DNA of 21,764 nt from Firmicutes bacterium CAG:124 (lineage in GTDB: Bacteria; Bacillota; Clostridia; Oscillospirales; Oscillospiraceae). Location: positions 32,693 through 54,456 of the forward strand of contig HF990585.1 in assembly GCA_000432135.1 (NCBI GenBank), in the 5' to 3' direction. Numbering within the stretch: position 1 is the first letter of the stretch; each line of letters begins with the position of its first letter. A program made the translations under genes and the position numbers. Under the pieces are notes generated by a model that saw nothing but the letters and a program-made list of their open reading frames with translations, had not been told where the DNA came from and did no database searches. This document shows positions 8,248 through 14,995 of the stretch, piece after piece.

Positions 8248-8440
8248 CTAAAATGATTTTTTTCCACCTGAAAAATTGTCTTTTCCCGTACATTTCCCGA
8301 CAGCGCCCGGTTCGCTTCCCGTGCCGTATCTTTTTCCTGCGCGCGTTCCGATTTCGTCCAAAAACGGCGATCTTTCCGTGTCTTTTTGAACAAAAATCAG
8401 CATTTTTCACAGTTTTTACCGCTTGTTTTTGTGCGTTCAT
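8231..8440 (-). CDS. Possible small, very basic protein (doubtful)
   Basis: A 69-residue frame beginning MNAQKQAVKTVKNADF has AGGAGG (8446-8451) only 5 nt upstream of its ATG. The product is extremely rich in Lys and Arg (NRNARRKKIRHGKRTGRC is typical) and has no domain I recognise. Its 3' end runs through the -35 region of the opp promoter and stops at 8231. The good ribosome binding site is the only positive evidence. The composition could equally be a non-coding, T-rich strand read by chance. Confidence 0.2.
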   Translation of the reverse strand: MNAQKQAVKTVKNADFCSKRHGKIAVFGRNRNARRKKIRHGKRTGRCREMYGKRQFFRWKKIILVDSGR

Positions 8441-8717
8441 CCAGTCCTCCTCGCCAGTGCGCACAGAATTTCCTCTGTATTCTGTACAAAACAGCAGAAA
8501 ATCCGCCTGCCATTTTTATTTGTGCACCACGCTAAAGCCCCGCATTTTTCCATGCGCAGGCGCAGCAAAAGGGCTCCCCTTTGCGTGCAAAGAGGAGCCT
8601 TAGGCGAATTCGTACTGCTTCGCAGATTTTGAATGCAAAGCTGATTTACCGCAGCCATTCAAAGACAGCCGCTGTCAAGCTCGATGTCCCGTAACAGGCA
8701 GCTCCTGACAGATCCGA
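8248..8717. other. Intergenic region between the opp promoter and the M29 aminopeptidase stop
   Basis: About 470 bases without a convincing gene. The left half (8248-8440) is pyrimidine-rich on the + strand and holds only the doubtful small frame on the minus strand. A perfect 7-bp inverted repeat, ACAGAAT (8463-8469) and ATTCTGT (8479-8485), lies just upstream of that frame. The GGAGCC hairpin repeat is at 8572-8599. A short GACAG-CCG-CTGTC palindrome lies near 8664. Nothing else was recognised. Confidence 0.6.
8572..8599 (-). terminator. GGAGCC hairpin repeat, probable terminator of the M29 aminopeptidase gene (copy 1)
   Basis: Arms GGCTCCCCTTTG (8572-8583) and CAAAGAGGAGCC (8588-8599) pair at 11 of 12 positions with a CGTG loop. 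On the minus strand the stem is followed by CTTTTGC, a weak U-tract, about 120 nt after the stop of the aminopeptidase gene. The AAGAGGAGCCTTA segment recurs at 11401-11412, so it also belongs to a short dispersed repeat. Confidence 0.6.
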
Positions 8718-9941
8718 TCAGAACGCCCAGGTTCCGTTGCGGAAGATAGCAACCGTCTTTCCGTCCTCGCAGACCGCGTCGATGGAAAGATCTGCCGAGC
8801 CGATCATGAAATCCTCGTGGATCATGGAATCGTTCACGCCGAGCTTGCGGCATTCGTCCAGCGTCTTGTTCTGGAAGTCCCTGATGGTGTCCGCAAAGCC
8901 CATGCCGAGCGCCAGATGGCAGCAGGCGTTCTCATCGAACAGCGTGTTGTAGAACAGCAGGCCCGTCTGGTTGATGGGCGAATCGAACGGCACGAGCGCG
9001 CATTCGCCGAGATACCGGCTGCCCTCGTCCATTTCGATGAGCTTCGTCAGAAGCTCGTTGTTTTCCTCGGCGTGCCATTCGACGGCCTTGCCCTCATGGA
9101 AGCGGATCCAGAAGCCGCTTATCAGCTGGCCCTGATAGCTCAGCGGCTTCGTCGCGTAGACGATGCCCTCGGCCACGCCGCGCATCGGGGAGATGAAGCA
9201 TTCCTCGGTGGGGATGTTGGGGTTGAAGAAAATGCCCTGCAGGCTCGTCTCTCCGCCGCCGCAGAACTGCGCCTCGGGAATCATGCCGACGGTGAAGTCG
9301 GTGCCGTTGGAGGATTTGTAGCGCAGCTCGCGGATATGCAGATTGTTGAGATATTCGCAGCGGTCGTGCAGATCCCGGTTGTGGTCTTCCCACGCCTTGA
9401 TGGGATCGTCGGTCACGCGGGAGGTCTTCAGAATGGCCTCCCACAGCTTTTCCACGGCCTGCGACGCGCGCAGCTCCGGGAAGAGCTTCTTGGCCCACTT
9501 TTCACCCGGCACAGCGGCGATGCACCACTGATATTTGTTCTCGATCTGGTCGCGGTAGCCCTTGATGATGGGGTACTTGGCCTGCTGGGACTTTGCCATC
9601 TTCTCCTGGTTCACGCCGCGCAGGCCGTCGGGGTCCTCGCTGATGAGATAAATGCGGCAGGGAATGGTGTCGACATAGTGCTGCCAGCGGGCCTCTTCAT
9701 AGTTGTCGAGCGTGGACAGAGTCTTGACGGAGCGGTAGCGCACGTGCAGCTTCGTAAGCGGCTGATAGCTCCAGTCGACAACGACCTTCTTCGCCTTCAG
9801 CTTATAGCACTCGTCGACCACCATCGCGACGAATTCCGGCTGGTCAAGCTCGGCCGTGATAAAGACCTCCTGTCCCTTCTGGACATTCGCTCCGGCCTTG
9901 GCGATCAGCTTTGCGTATTCCCGCAGGACTGTTTTTTTCAT
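8718..9941 (-). CDS. M29 family metallo-aminopeptidase (AmpS/PepS-like)
   Basis: A 407-residue cytosolic aminopeptidase, the normal length for peptidase family M29, which removes N-terminal residues from peptides. Expected metal ligands are present: the glutamate in NIPTEECF (E246/E247), E313 in LGECALVP, H342 in NACCHLALG, and H375 and D377 in IHEDFMIG. The family segments SPINQTGLLFYNTLFDENA and NDSMIHEDFMIGSADL are intact. GGAGG lies 7 nt upstream of the ATG, and a promoter is visible at 9973-10001. The gene is divergent from an M18 aminopeptidase and lies just upstream of the opp operon on the same strand. The context suggests processing of imported peptides. No signal peptide is seen. 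Exact residue preference cannot be told. Confidence 0.92.
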   Translation of the reverse strand: MKKTVLREYAKLIAKAGANVQKGQEVFITAELDQPEFVAMVVDECYKLKAKKVVVDWSYQPLTKLHVRYRSVKTLSTLDNYEEARWQHYVDTIPCRIYLISEDPDGLRGVNQEKMAKSQQAKYPIIKGYRDQIENKYQWCIAAVPGEKWAKKLFPELRASQAVEKLWEAILKTSRVTDDPIKAWEDHNRDLHDRCEYLNNLHIRELRYKSSNGTDFTVGMIPEAQFCGGGETSLQGIFFNPNIPTEECFISPMRGVAEGIVYATKPLSYQGQLISGFWIRFHEGKAVEWHAEENNELLTKLIEMDEGSRYLGECALVPFDSPINQTGLLFYNTLFDENACCHLALGMGFADTIRDFQNKTLDECRKLGVNDSMIHEDFMIGSADLSIDAVCEDGKTVAIFRNGTWAF

Positions 9942-9972
9942 AAAAAAGCCTCCATTGCTTTATTTTTTCTAT

Positions 9973-10001
9973 AGTTTAGCACAATTTCCCCGTATTGAAA
10001 A
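9973..10001 (-). promoter_or_regulatory. Promoter of the M29 aminopeptidase gene
   Basis: Minus strand -35 TTTTCA (complement of 9996-10001), a 17-bp spacer ending TGC, and -10 TAAACT (complement of 9973-9978). This is an extended -10 arrangement like that of the opp promoter. It lies back to back with the promoter of the M18 gene in a 140-nt divergent region. Confidence 0.6.
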
Positions 10002-10022
10002 GGGCCGCGCGAAAATTCGCCC

Positions 10023-10051
10023 TTGCGGGCCTGCGCCGGGCGCGGTATACT
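10023..10051 (+). promoter_or_regulatory. Promoter of the M18 aminopeptidase gene
   Basis: A -35 TTGCGG (10023-10028), a 17-bp spacer and -10 TATACT (10046-10051). The predicted start is near 10058, about 24 nt before the ATG and just upstream of the GGAGGG ribosome binding site, so the leader is very short. Confidence 0.6.
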
Positions 10052-10081
10052 GAAAGAAAACGACACATGGAGGGTTCTTTC

Positions 10082-11374
10082 ATGCTTACCGAACAGCTTT
10101 TCGACTTTCTTGCCGCCAGCCCCAGCTGCTACCACGCCGTGCAGGCACTCGCGGAGCGGCTGGAAAGAAGCGGCTATGCGCAGCTGCGGGAGCAGGACGC
10201 GTGGACGCTGACGCCGGGCGGGAAATACTTCGTCACGCGCAACGGCTCGTCGCTCCTGTCCTTCCGCATCCCGCAAAGTGCGCCCGCGGGCTTCCTGATG
10301 GCCGCCGCGCATACCGACTCCCCTACCTTCAAGATCAAGCACAACCCGGAGAAAAAGTCCGGCCCGTATGTGCAGCTGTCGACGGAGAAATACGGCGGTA
10401 TGCTCATGGGCACATGGTTCGACCGGCCGCTTTCCGTCGCAGGCCGCGTCGTGACGGCGAAGGACGGAAAGCTGGAGACAAAGCTGGTCGATGTAGACCG
10501 CGGTCTGGCTGTGATCCCCTCCGTCGCCATCCACATGAACCGCGCCGCAAACGACGGCTTTAAGCTCATGGCAAATGTCGACACGCTCCCGCTCTACGGG
10601 ATGCAGGAGGCCTCCGGCAGCTTCCGCAGCGTCGTGGCCAAGGCTGCGGGCGTGCAGGAGGACGAGGTGCTCGGAGAAGACCTGAGTCTGTATGTGCGCA
10701 CACGCGGCACTTGCCTCGGCGCGAAAAACGAGTTTATTCTCGCTCCCCGGTTGGACGATCTCGGCTGCGTGTTCGGTCTGCTCGAGGGCTTTCTGGCCGC
10801 GAAGGCCTCTGGCAGCGTGCCGGTCTTCTGCGCGTTCGACAATGAGGAGGTCGGCAGCCAGACAAAGCAGGGCGCGGCGTCGAGCCTGCTTTCCGATACG
10901 CTCCGGCGCATCGCGCTTGCGCTGGGGCTGAATGAGGAAGGGTATCTGCGCATGCTTGCGCAGAGCTTCCTTGTCTCGGCGGACAACGCCCACGGCGTCC
11001 ACCCGAACCATCCGGAATACGCCGACATGACCAACACGCCGCGTCTGAACGGCGGCGTCGTCATCAAGTTCAACGCCAACCAGCGCTACACGACCGACGG
11101 CGTCTCCTGCGCGCTGTTCACGGCAGTCTGCCGCGAGGCGGGCGCGCCCGTGCAGGTCTACGCGAACCGCTCCGATATGCCGGGCGGCTCGACCCTCGGC
11201 TCCATCGCCACAACGAAGGTCTCCGTTCCAAGCGTAGACATCGGCCTTGCACAGCTGGCCATGCACTCCTGCGTGGAAACGGCAGGCGCGGAGGATCTCG
11301 ACGCGCTGGTTAAAGCCATGACGTGCTATTACGGCAAGACACTGAAACGGGACGGGGAGCAGATCACGTTCTGA
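10082..11374 (+). CDS. apeB: M18 family aminopeptidase (aspartyl aminopeptidase family)
   Basis: A 430-residue dinuclear zinc aminopeptidase of family M18, cytosolic, cleaving N-terminal (often acidic) residues. Metal and catalytic residues are all visible: H77 in AAAHTDSPTFK, D225/D226 in APRLDDLG, E255-E256 in FDNEEVGSQTKQGA, D301 in SADNAHGVHPNH, and H395 in LAMHSCVE. The segment SDMPGGSTLGSIA is typical of the tetrahedral M18 enzymes. I chose the ATG at 10082, with GGAGGG 7 nt upstream. The frame is open further upstream to 9995, but that part crosses the predicted promoter. It is divergently transcribed from the M29 peptidase. Acidic specificity is family-based and not proven for this protein. 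Confidence 0.93.
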   Translation: MLTEQLFDFLAASPSCYHAVQALAERLERSGYAQLREQDAWTLTPGGKYFVTRNGSSLLSFRIPQSAPAGFLMAAAHTDSPTFKIKHNPEKKSGPYVQLSTEKYGGMLMGTWFDRPLSVAGRVVTAKDGKLETKLVDVDRGLAVIPSVAIHMNRAANDGFKLMANVDTLPLYGMQEASGSFRSVVAKAAGVQEDEVLGEDLSLYVRTRGTCLGAKNEFILAPRLDDLGCVFGLLEGFLAAKASGSVPVFCAFDNEEVGSQTKQGAASSLLSDTLRRIALALGLNEEGYLRMLAQSFLVSADNAHGVHPNHPEYADMTNTPRLNGGVVIKFNANQRYTTDGVSCALFTAVCREAGAPVQVYANRSDMPGGSTLGSIATTKVSVPSVDIGLAQLAMHSCVETAGAEDLDALVKAMTCYYGKTLKRDGEQITF

Positions 11375-11383
11375 GTGTATCCA

Positions 11384-11413
11384 AAGCCCCCTTGGGCACA
11401 AGAGGAGCCTTAA
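11384..11413. repeat. GGAGCC hairpin repeat (copy 2), degenerate
   Basis: AAGCCCCCTTG, then GGCA, then CAAGAGGAGCCTT forms an imperfect stem-loop with mismatches or a bulge, 10 nt after the M18 stop. AAGAGGAGCCTTA is shared exactly with copy 1 near 8591-8603. On the + strand it is followed by AAACGTAC, not a U-tract, so readthrough into the aconitase-X genes is plausible. Confidence 0.55.
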
Positions 11414-11465
11414 ACGTACACACCATACATAAAAATAAAGGAAATAAAAAGGAGGCAGATCCATC

Positions 11466-12752
11466 ATGGGCATGATCCTGACGGACGAACAGCAGGCCAT
11501 TCTGGACGGTGCCAAGGGTGAAACCATGGCGAAGGTCATGAAAACGCTTGTCATGTTCGGCGAAGCATTCCACGCGGAGAAAATGGTTCCGGTCACGAGC
11601 CGGTACAACCATCTTGTCACATCCTTCGGCCTCGGCGTTCTGCAGCCGGTGTACGATCTCATGCAGCAGCTGATCGACGCGGGCGCCGTCTCCGGCCAGA
11701 AATTCTCGGCAGACCCCCGCCCGCTCGACCCCAATGTCCCGGCAAATCTCCTGCAGCAGCTCGTGTTCAAGAAGTTCATGTACAACAAGCAGGACTTTTA
11801 TGAGGGCCAGCTGGAAAAGCTGGGGCTTCTGAACAAGGACGCGTTCACCTGCACCTGTTACATGTCCGAGGTCGGCAACAAGCCCGAACAGGGCGAGGTG
11901 CTCTCATGGTCGGAATCCTCCGCCGTCGTGTACGCGAACTCCGTGCTCGGCGCACGCTGCAACCGCAACTCCGGCATCATGGACATCATGGGCTCCATCG
12001 TGGGCTATGTGCCGTATTTCGGACTGCTGACCGACGAGGGCCGCAAAGCGACCTGGATCGTGAAGATCGAGACAAGCAAAAAGCCCGAGGCACAGCTGCT
12101 TGGCTCGGCCATCGGCATGAAGGTCATGGAGGATGTGCCGTATGTGGTCGGCCTCGACAAATGGCTCGGCACGGAGCTGGACGACGCGGCCTGCACCTAT
12201 CTCAAGGACTTCGGCGCGGCCACCGCATCCAACGGCGCAGTGGGCCTTTATCACATTGCGAACCTCACGCCCGAGGCGAAGGCGCAGGGCGAGGCGCTGA
12301 TCGCCGAAAACGCGAAGGTCTATGTGATCGACGACGCGGAGCTTCAGCGCGTCAAGGACGGCTATCCCGTCGTCTGGAAGAACAGGGACGCGAAGCCGAA
12401 GCTCTGCTTCATGGGCTGCCCGCATATGTCGCTTGAGCAGCTGAAGACATGGACCGACCGCGTGGAGCAGGCGCTTGCAGAGGCAGGCCGCAGCAAGGTC
12501 TGCATCCCGACGGTCTTTACCGCCGCGCCTGCCGTTTTGAAGGAGTTTGAGAAAACGCCGTATGCCGCCCGGCTCAAAAAGACCGGCGTGATCACATCCT
12601 ATATCTGTCCGCTCATGTACATGAACAATCCGCTCTGCGGCAAGATGCCGGTCATCACCTCCTCCAACAAGCTGCGCACATATACGACCGCACGCTATTA
12701 CACCGATGATGAGATCCTTGTCCAGATCACGAAAGGAGGCGCACGCGCATGA
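11466..12752 (+). CDS. Aconitase X, catalytic large subunit (DUF521-type)
   Basis: A 428-residue large subunit of the aconitase-X family. Segments typical of it are VTSFGLGV-type residues near 50, SESSAVVYANSVLGARCNRNSGIMDI (150-174), and CFMGCPHMSLEQL (314-326). C318 and the CPLMYMNNPLC stretch (381-391) are candidate iron-sulfur ligands together with C165. Known bacterial members dehydrate cis-3-hydroxy-L-proline; archaeal members act as mevalonate-5-phosphate dehydratase. With no hydroxyproline or mevalonate genes in view, the substrate is open. AGGAGG lies 10 nt before the ATG; a second ATG is two codons later. It overlaps the small-subunit gene by ATGA, so the two are coupled. Confidence 0.88.
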   Translation: MGMILTDEQQAILDGAKGETMAKVMKTLVMFGEAFHAEKMVPVTSRYNHLVTSFGLGVLQPVYDLMQQLIDAGAVSGQKFSADPRPLDPNVPANLLQQLVFKKFMYNKQDFYEGQLEKLGLLNKDAFTCTCYMSEVGNKPEQGEVLSWSESSAVVYANSVLGARCNRNSGIMDIMGSIVGYVPYFGLLTDEGRKATWIVKIETSKKPEAQLLGSAIGMKVMEDVPYVVGLDKWLGTELDDAACTYLKDFGAATASNGAVGLYHIANLTPEAKAQGEALIAENAKVYVIDDAELQRVKDGYPVVWKNRDAKPKLCFMGCPHMSLEQLKTWTDRVEQALAEAGRSKVCIPTVFTAAPAVLKEFEKTPYAARLKKTGVITSYICPLMYMNNPLCGKMPVITSSNKLRTYTTARYYTDDEILVQITKGGARA

Positions 12753-13192
12753 AGACCTTCCAGGGCCGCGTCGTTACGCCCGGCTGCGCGCAGGCAGAGG
12801 CGCTTGTGACGCACGGCGGGCTGAATACGCTCGCTTCGTTCCAGAAATCGCTCCAATTCGGCGATAAGACCGCCAAATGCGGCGACCAGAATAACCCTGA
12901 TCTCTACGGCAAGCCTATGGCGGGCAAGGCGCTCTGCCTGCCGCAGACCATCGGCTCGACCACGGGCGGACTGGTGCTCTACTGCGCCTGCGCCATGGAC
13001 CGGCAGCCGGCGTGTATGCTGTTTGCCAACCCCATCGATTCTCTGGCAGCCGCCGGCGCGATCCTCGCCGACGTGTGGCTCCAGCCGGGCAAAATGCCGG
13101 TCGTCGACTCGCTGGGCGAGGAATTCCTGTCCTATGTCAAGGACGGCATGACCGTCACCATCGGCCCGAACGGCACTGTAACCGTTGAATAA
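12749..13192 (+). CDS. Aconitase X, swivel small subunit (DUF126-type)
   Basis: A 147-residue swivel-domain subunit that completes the active site of the large aconitase-X subunit. It begins MKTFQGRVVTPGCAQAEALV, a typical start of this domain. The loop GSTTGGLVLY (69-78) is at the position of the conserved Gly-Ser-rich catalytic loop, with S70 the candidate active-site serine. PACMLFANPIDSLAAAGAILADV (87-109) is typical of the family. It starts inside the stop of the large-subunit gene (ATGA overlap, 4 nt), and GGAGG is present just upstream. In many organisms the two domains are fused; here they are separate genes. It ends 73 nt before a bidirectional terminator. Confidence 0.87.
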   Translation: MKTFQGRVVTPGCAQAEALVTHGGLNTLASFQKSLQFGDKTAKCGDQNNPDLYGKPMAGKALCLPQTIGSTTGGLVLYCACAMDRQPACMLFANPIDSLAAAGAILADVWLQPGKMPVVDSLGEEFLSYVKDGMTVTIGPNGTVTVE

Positions 13193-13265
13193 ACGCACCG
13201 AACGCCGTCCCCGGCGGGGAAGCCTTGGGCGCTCCCGCGCCGGTGCATCAATCAGGTCTTCATGA

Positions 13266-13298
13266 AAAAGAGGTCCCGCTGCCTGCGGGGCCTCTTTT
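13266..13298. terminator. Bidirectional intrinsic terminator
   Basis: Arms AAAAGAGGTCCCGC (13266-13279) and GCGGGGCCTCTTTT (13285-13298) pair over all 14 positions (one G-U) around a 5-nt loop. T-runs are present on both strands (CTCTTTTCC on +, CTCTTTTTC on -). It separates the convergent aconitase-X genes (+) from the cupin gene (-), serving both. Confidence 0.9.
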
Positions 13299-13316
13299 CC
13301 TGGTTCTCAATCGATC

Positions 13317-13667
13317 TTACCGGTTCGGGACGATCACGGCCAGGAAGCGCGTGACGGAACCGGTGTGGTTGCGGATGGAATGGGTGTGGCCGTCGGCACA
13401 GAACTCCGCGTCGCCGACGTGCAGCTCGCGGCTCTCGCCGTCCTCGGTGACGGTCGCCGCGCCCTCAAGGATGCAATACGCCTCGCCGTTCGTCTCATGC
13501 GGATGGACGCCGACGGATTCGCCGGGCCGGAGCGTGATGACAGCCATCATCTCCGCGCGGTTTCCAAGCTGCTCGGCAGAGAACAGATAGCGGAAGCTGG
13601 GGCTGCCGTCGCCGCCGCGGATGTTGTGCTTGACCGCGGTCTGCATTTCGTCCTTCATCTGAAACAT
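13317..13667 (-). CDS. Small single-domain cupin protein
   Basis: A 116-residue cupin. Motif 1 is visible as GVHPHETNGEAYCILEG (53-69), with the HxH pair and following glutamate as metal ligands. Motif 2 is GDAEFCADGHTHSIRNHTG, with its conserved histidine. The protein is the usual length of stand-alone cupins, which bind a metal and often act as isomerases, dioxygenases or sensors. No specific reaction can be assigned. AGGAGG lies 8 nt upstream of the ATG. It follows rlmH by 15 nt on the same strand, so they are probably co-transcribed, and it ends at the bidirectional terminator. Confidence 0.88.
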   Translation of the reverse strand: MFQMKDEMQTAVKHNIRGGDGSPSFRYLFSAEQLGNRAEMMAVITLRPGESVGVHPHETNGEAYCILEGAATVTEDGESRELHVGDAEFCADGHTHSIRNHTGSVTRFLAVIVPNR

Positions 13668-13682
13668 GACAAATTCCTCCTG

Positions 13683-14165
13683 TTACTTGTGATATTTGCT
13701 GCCCGCCTGAATGGCCTCGGCGCGGTAGAGCTGCTCAAGGGCCATAACGCGGGCCAGATGGTGCGGAAAGGTCATTTTGCTCATGGAAAGCTGCAGATCG
13801 GCAAGCTTTTTCAGTTCCGGCGCGATGCCGAACGACGAGCCGATCAGAAAGCAGGCGCTGGACCGCCCGCCGCTTTTCGCCTGCCGCAGCGTATCTGCCA
13901 GCTGCTCAGAGGACAGCAGCTTCCCCTCCGGCGTCAGGACGCAGAAAAAGCAGCCCTTCGGGAGCTTCGCGCGGATAAGCTCCGCTTCTTTTTGCAGACC
14001 CTGCGCGATCTGCGTGTCGTTCGGGTCCTCCGGCAGACGGCACTCCGGCAGCTCGATGAGCTGGAAATCGCAATAGGCCCGCAGGCGCTTGGCGTATTCC
14101 GCCGCGGCCTCGGTATAGAAGCGCTCCTTCAGCTTTCCCATACAGATGAGCGTGATGGAAAACAT
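13683..14165 (-). CDS. rlmH: 23S rRNA (pseudouridine1915-N3)-methyltransferase RlmH
   Basis: A 160-residue SPOUT-class methyltransferase, the normal length, that methylates pseudouridine 1915 in helix 69 of 23S rRNA using S-adenosylmethionine. Family markers are CMGKLKERFYTEAAAEYAKRL (8-28), the knot segment CFLIGSSFGIAPE (105-117), and the C-terminal LSMSKMTFPHHLARVMALEQLYRAEAI with terminal YHK. The glycine loop reads GSSFG where GGSLG is usual. GGAGG lies 5 nt upstream of the ATG. The start is only about 20 nt after the terminator of the rpsR operon, and no separate promoter is obvious, so readthrough may supply transcription. Confidence 0.95.
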   Translation of the reverse strand: MFSITLICMGKLKERFYTEAAAEYAKRLRAYCDFQLIELPECRLPEDPNDTQIAQGLQKEAELIRAKLPKGCFFCVLTPEGKLLSSEQLADTLRQAKSGGRSSACFLIGSSFGIAPELKKLADLQLSMSKMTFPHHLARVMALEQLYRAEAIQAGSKYHK

Positions 14166-14181
14166 AAAAACCTCCGCAAAT

Positions 14182-14211
14182 CCAAAAAGCCTGTCCGCGT
14201 CGGACAGGCTT
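14182..14211 (-). terminator. Intrinsic terminator of the rpsF-ssb-rpsR operon
   Basis: Perfect 10-bp arms AAGCCTGTCC (14187-14196) and GGACAGGCTT (14202-14211), with a 5-nt loop. On the minus strand they are followed by TTTTTGG. It lies 14 nt after the rpsR stop and about 20 nt before the rlmH start. Confidence 0.9.
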
Positions 14212-14224
14212 CTGGATGAAAAAC

Positions 14225-14464
14225 TTAGTCTGCTACGTAGGGCAGCAGGGCGATCTGACGGGCGCGCTTGATGGCGACCGTGAGCTGACGCTGATGAGCG
14301 GCGCAGGTACCGGTTGTACGGCGGGGCAGGATCTTGCCGCGCTCGGACAGGTAACGGCGGAGCTTGACAGTGTCTTTGAAATCGATGTGCGTCACCTTAT
14401 CAACGCAGAAGGAGCAAACCTTCTTGCGCTTGCGAGGATGAACACGATCATTAGCCATTGCCAT
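14225..14464 (-). CDS. rpsR: 30S ribosomal protein S18 (zinc-binding type)
   Basis: A 79-residue S18 with the full family signature: RKRKKVCSFCVDKV, IDFKDTVKLRRYLSERGKILPRRTTGTCAAHQRQL and IKRARQIALLPY. CxxC at residues 17-20 together with C54 and H57 gives the four-ligand zinc pattern (C+ form) known for this protein. S18 pairs with S6 on the platform of the small subunit. AGGAGG lies 7 nt before the first ATG; a second ATG is two codons later. It is the last gene of rpsF-ssb-rpsR, 36 nt after ssb. Confidence 0.98.
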   Translation of the reverse strand: MAMANDRVHPRKRKKVCSFCVDKVTHIDFKDTVKLRRYLSERGKILPRRTTGTCAAHQRQLTVAIKRARQIALLPYVAD

Positions 14465-14500
14465 AGTGAATCCTCCTATCTTTGGTCTTGTGGAAAAATG

Positions 14501-14983
14501 TTAGAACGGGAGATCGGGATCGTCGTCAGAGAGCATGGAGAAATCAGACGGAGCGGCAGACACATTCTGCGGCGCCTGATACGCCGGCTGCTGCTGCGGA
14601 ACCTGATTGAAGCTCTGCGCGTAGCCCTGCGACTGGTTGAACGAGCCGCCGTCGGCATTGTCGCGCTTGCTGTCGCCGAAGTAGACGTTGTCGGCAACGA
14701 CCTCCGCCGAGCGGCGCTTGTTGCCTTCCTTGTCCTGCCAGTTGCGGATCTGCAGCCGGCCCGTCACGACAGCCATACGGCCCTTGGCAAAATACTTGCT
14801 GACGAACTCAGCGGTATTGCGCCATGCGACGATATCCACGAAATCTGTTTCCTTTTCCGCGCCCTGTGCCGCGTAATCGCGGTCAACAGCGAGGGTAAAG
14901 GATGCGACCGCGACGCCGCTGCCGGTCCGGCGCAGCTCAGGGTCGCGAGTCAGTCGGCCCATGAGAACGATGTGGTTCAGCAT
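14501..14983 (-). CDS. ssb: Single-stranded DNA-binding protein
   Basis: A 160-residue SSB that coats single-stranded DNA in replication and repair. The N-terminal OB fold (1 to about 105) reads MLNHIVLMGRLTRDPELR, FTLAVDRDY, FVDIVAWRNTAEFVSKYFAKG and VVTGRLQIRNWQDKEGNKR. A Gln/Ser/Pro-rich flexible linker follows (about 110-145), then the acidic protein-interaction tip DDDPDLPF. AAGGAGG lies 7 nt upstream of the ATG. It is placed between rpsF and rpsR, the usual order in Firmicutes. Confidence 0.98.
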   Translation of the reverse strand: MLNHIVLMGRLTRDPELRRTGSGVAVASFTLAVDRDYAAQGAEKETDFVDIVAWRNTAEFVSKYFAKGRMAVVTGRLQIRNWQDKEGNKRRSAEVVADNVYFGDSKRDNADGGSFNQSQGYAQSFNQVPQQQPAYQAPQNVSAAPSDFSMLSDDDPDLPF

Positions 14984-14995
14984 GTGAGCGCCTCC

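Noticed and set aside
8248..8717. Riboswitch or T-box upstream of opp
   Set aside because: The promoter at 8219-8247 lies downstream of this region, so it is not in the opp leader, and no T-box or riboswitch core was recognised in the 123-nt leader itself.
9938..11788. 616-codon minus-strand frame opposite the M18 aminopeptidase
   Set aside because: The + strand encodes all M18 metal ligands with a good start; the minus frame runs across two genes and a divergent promoter region.
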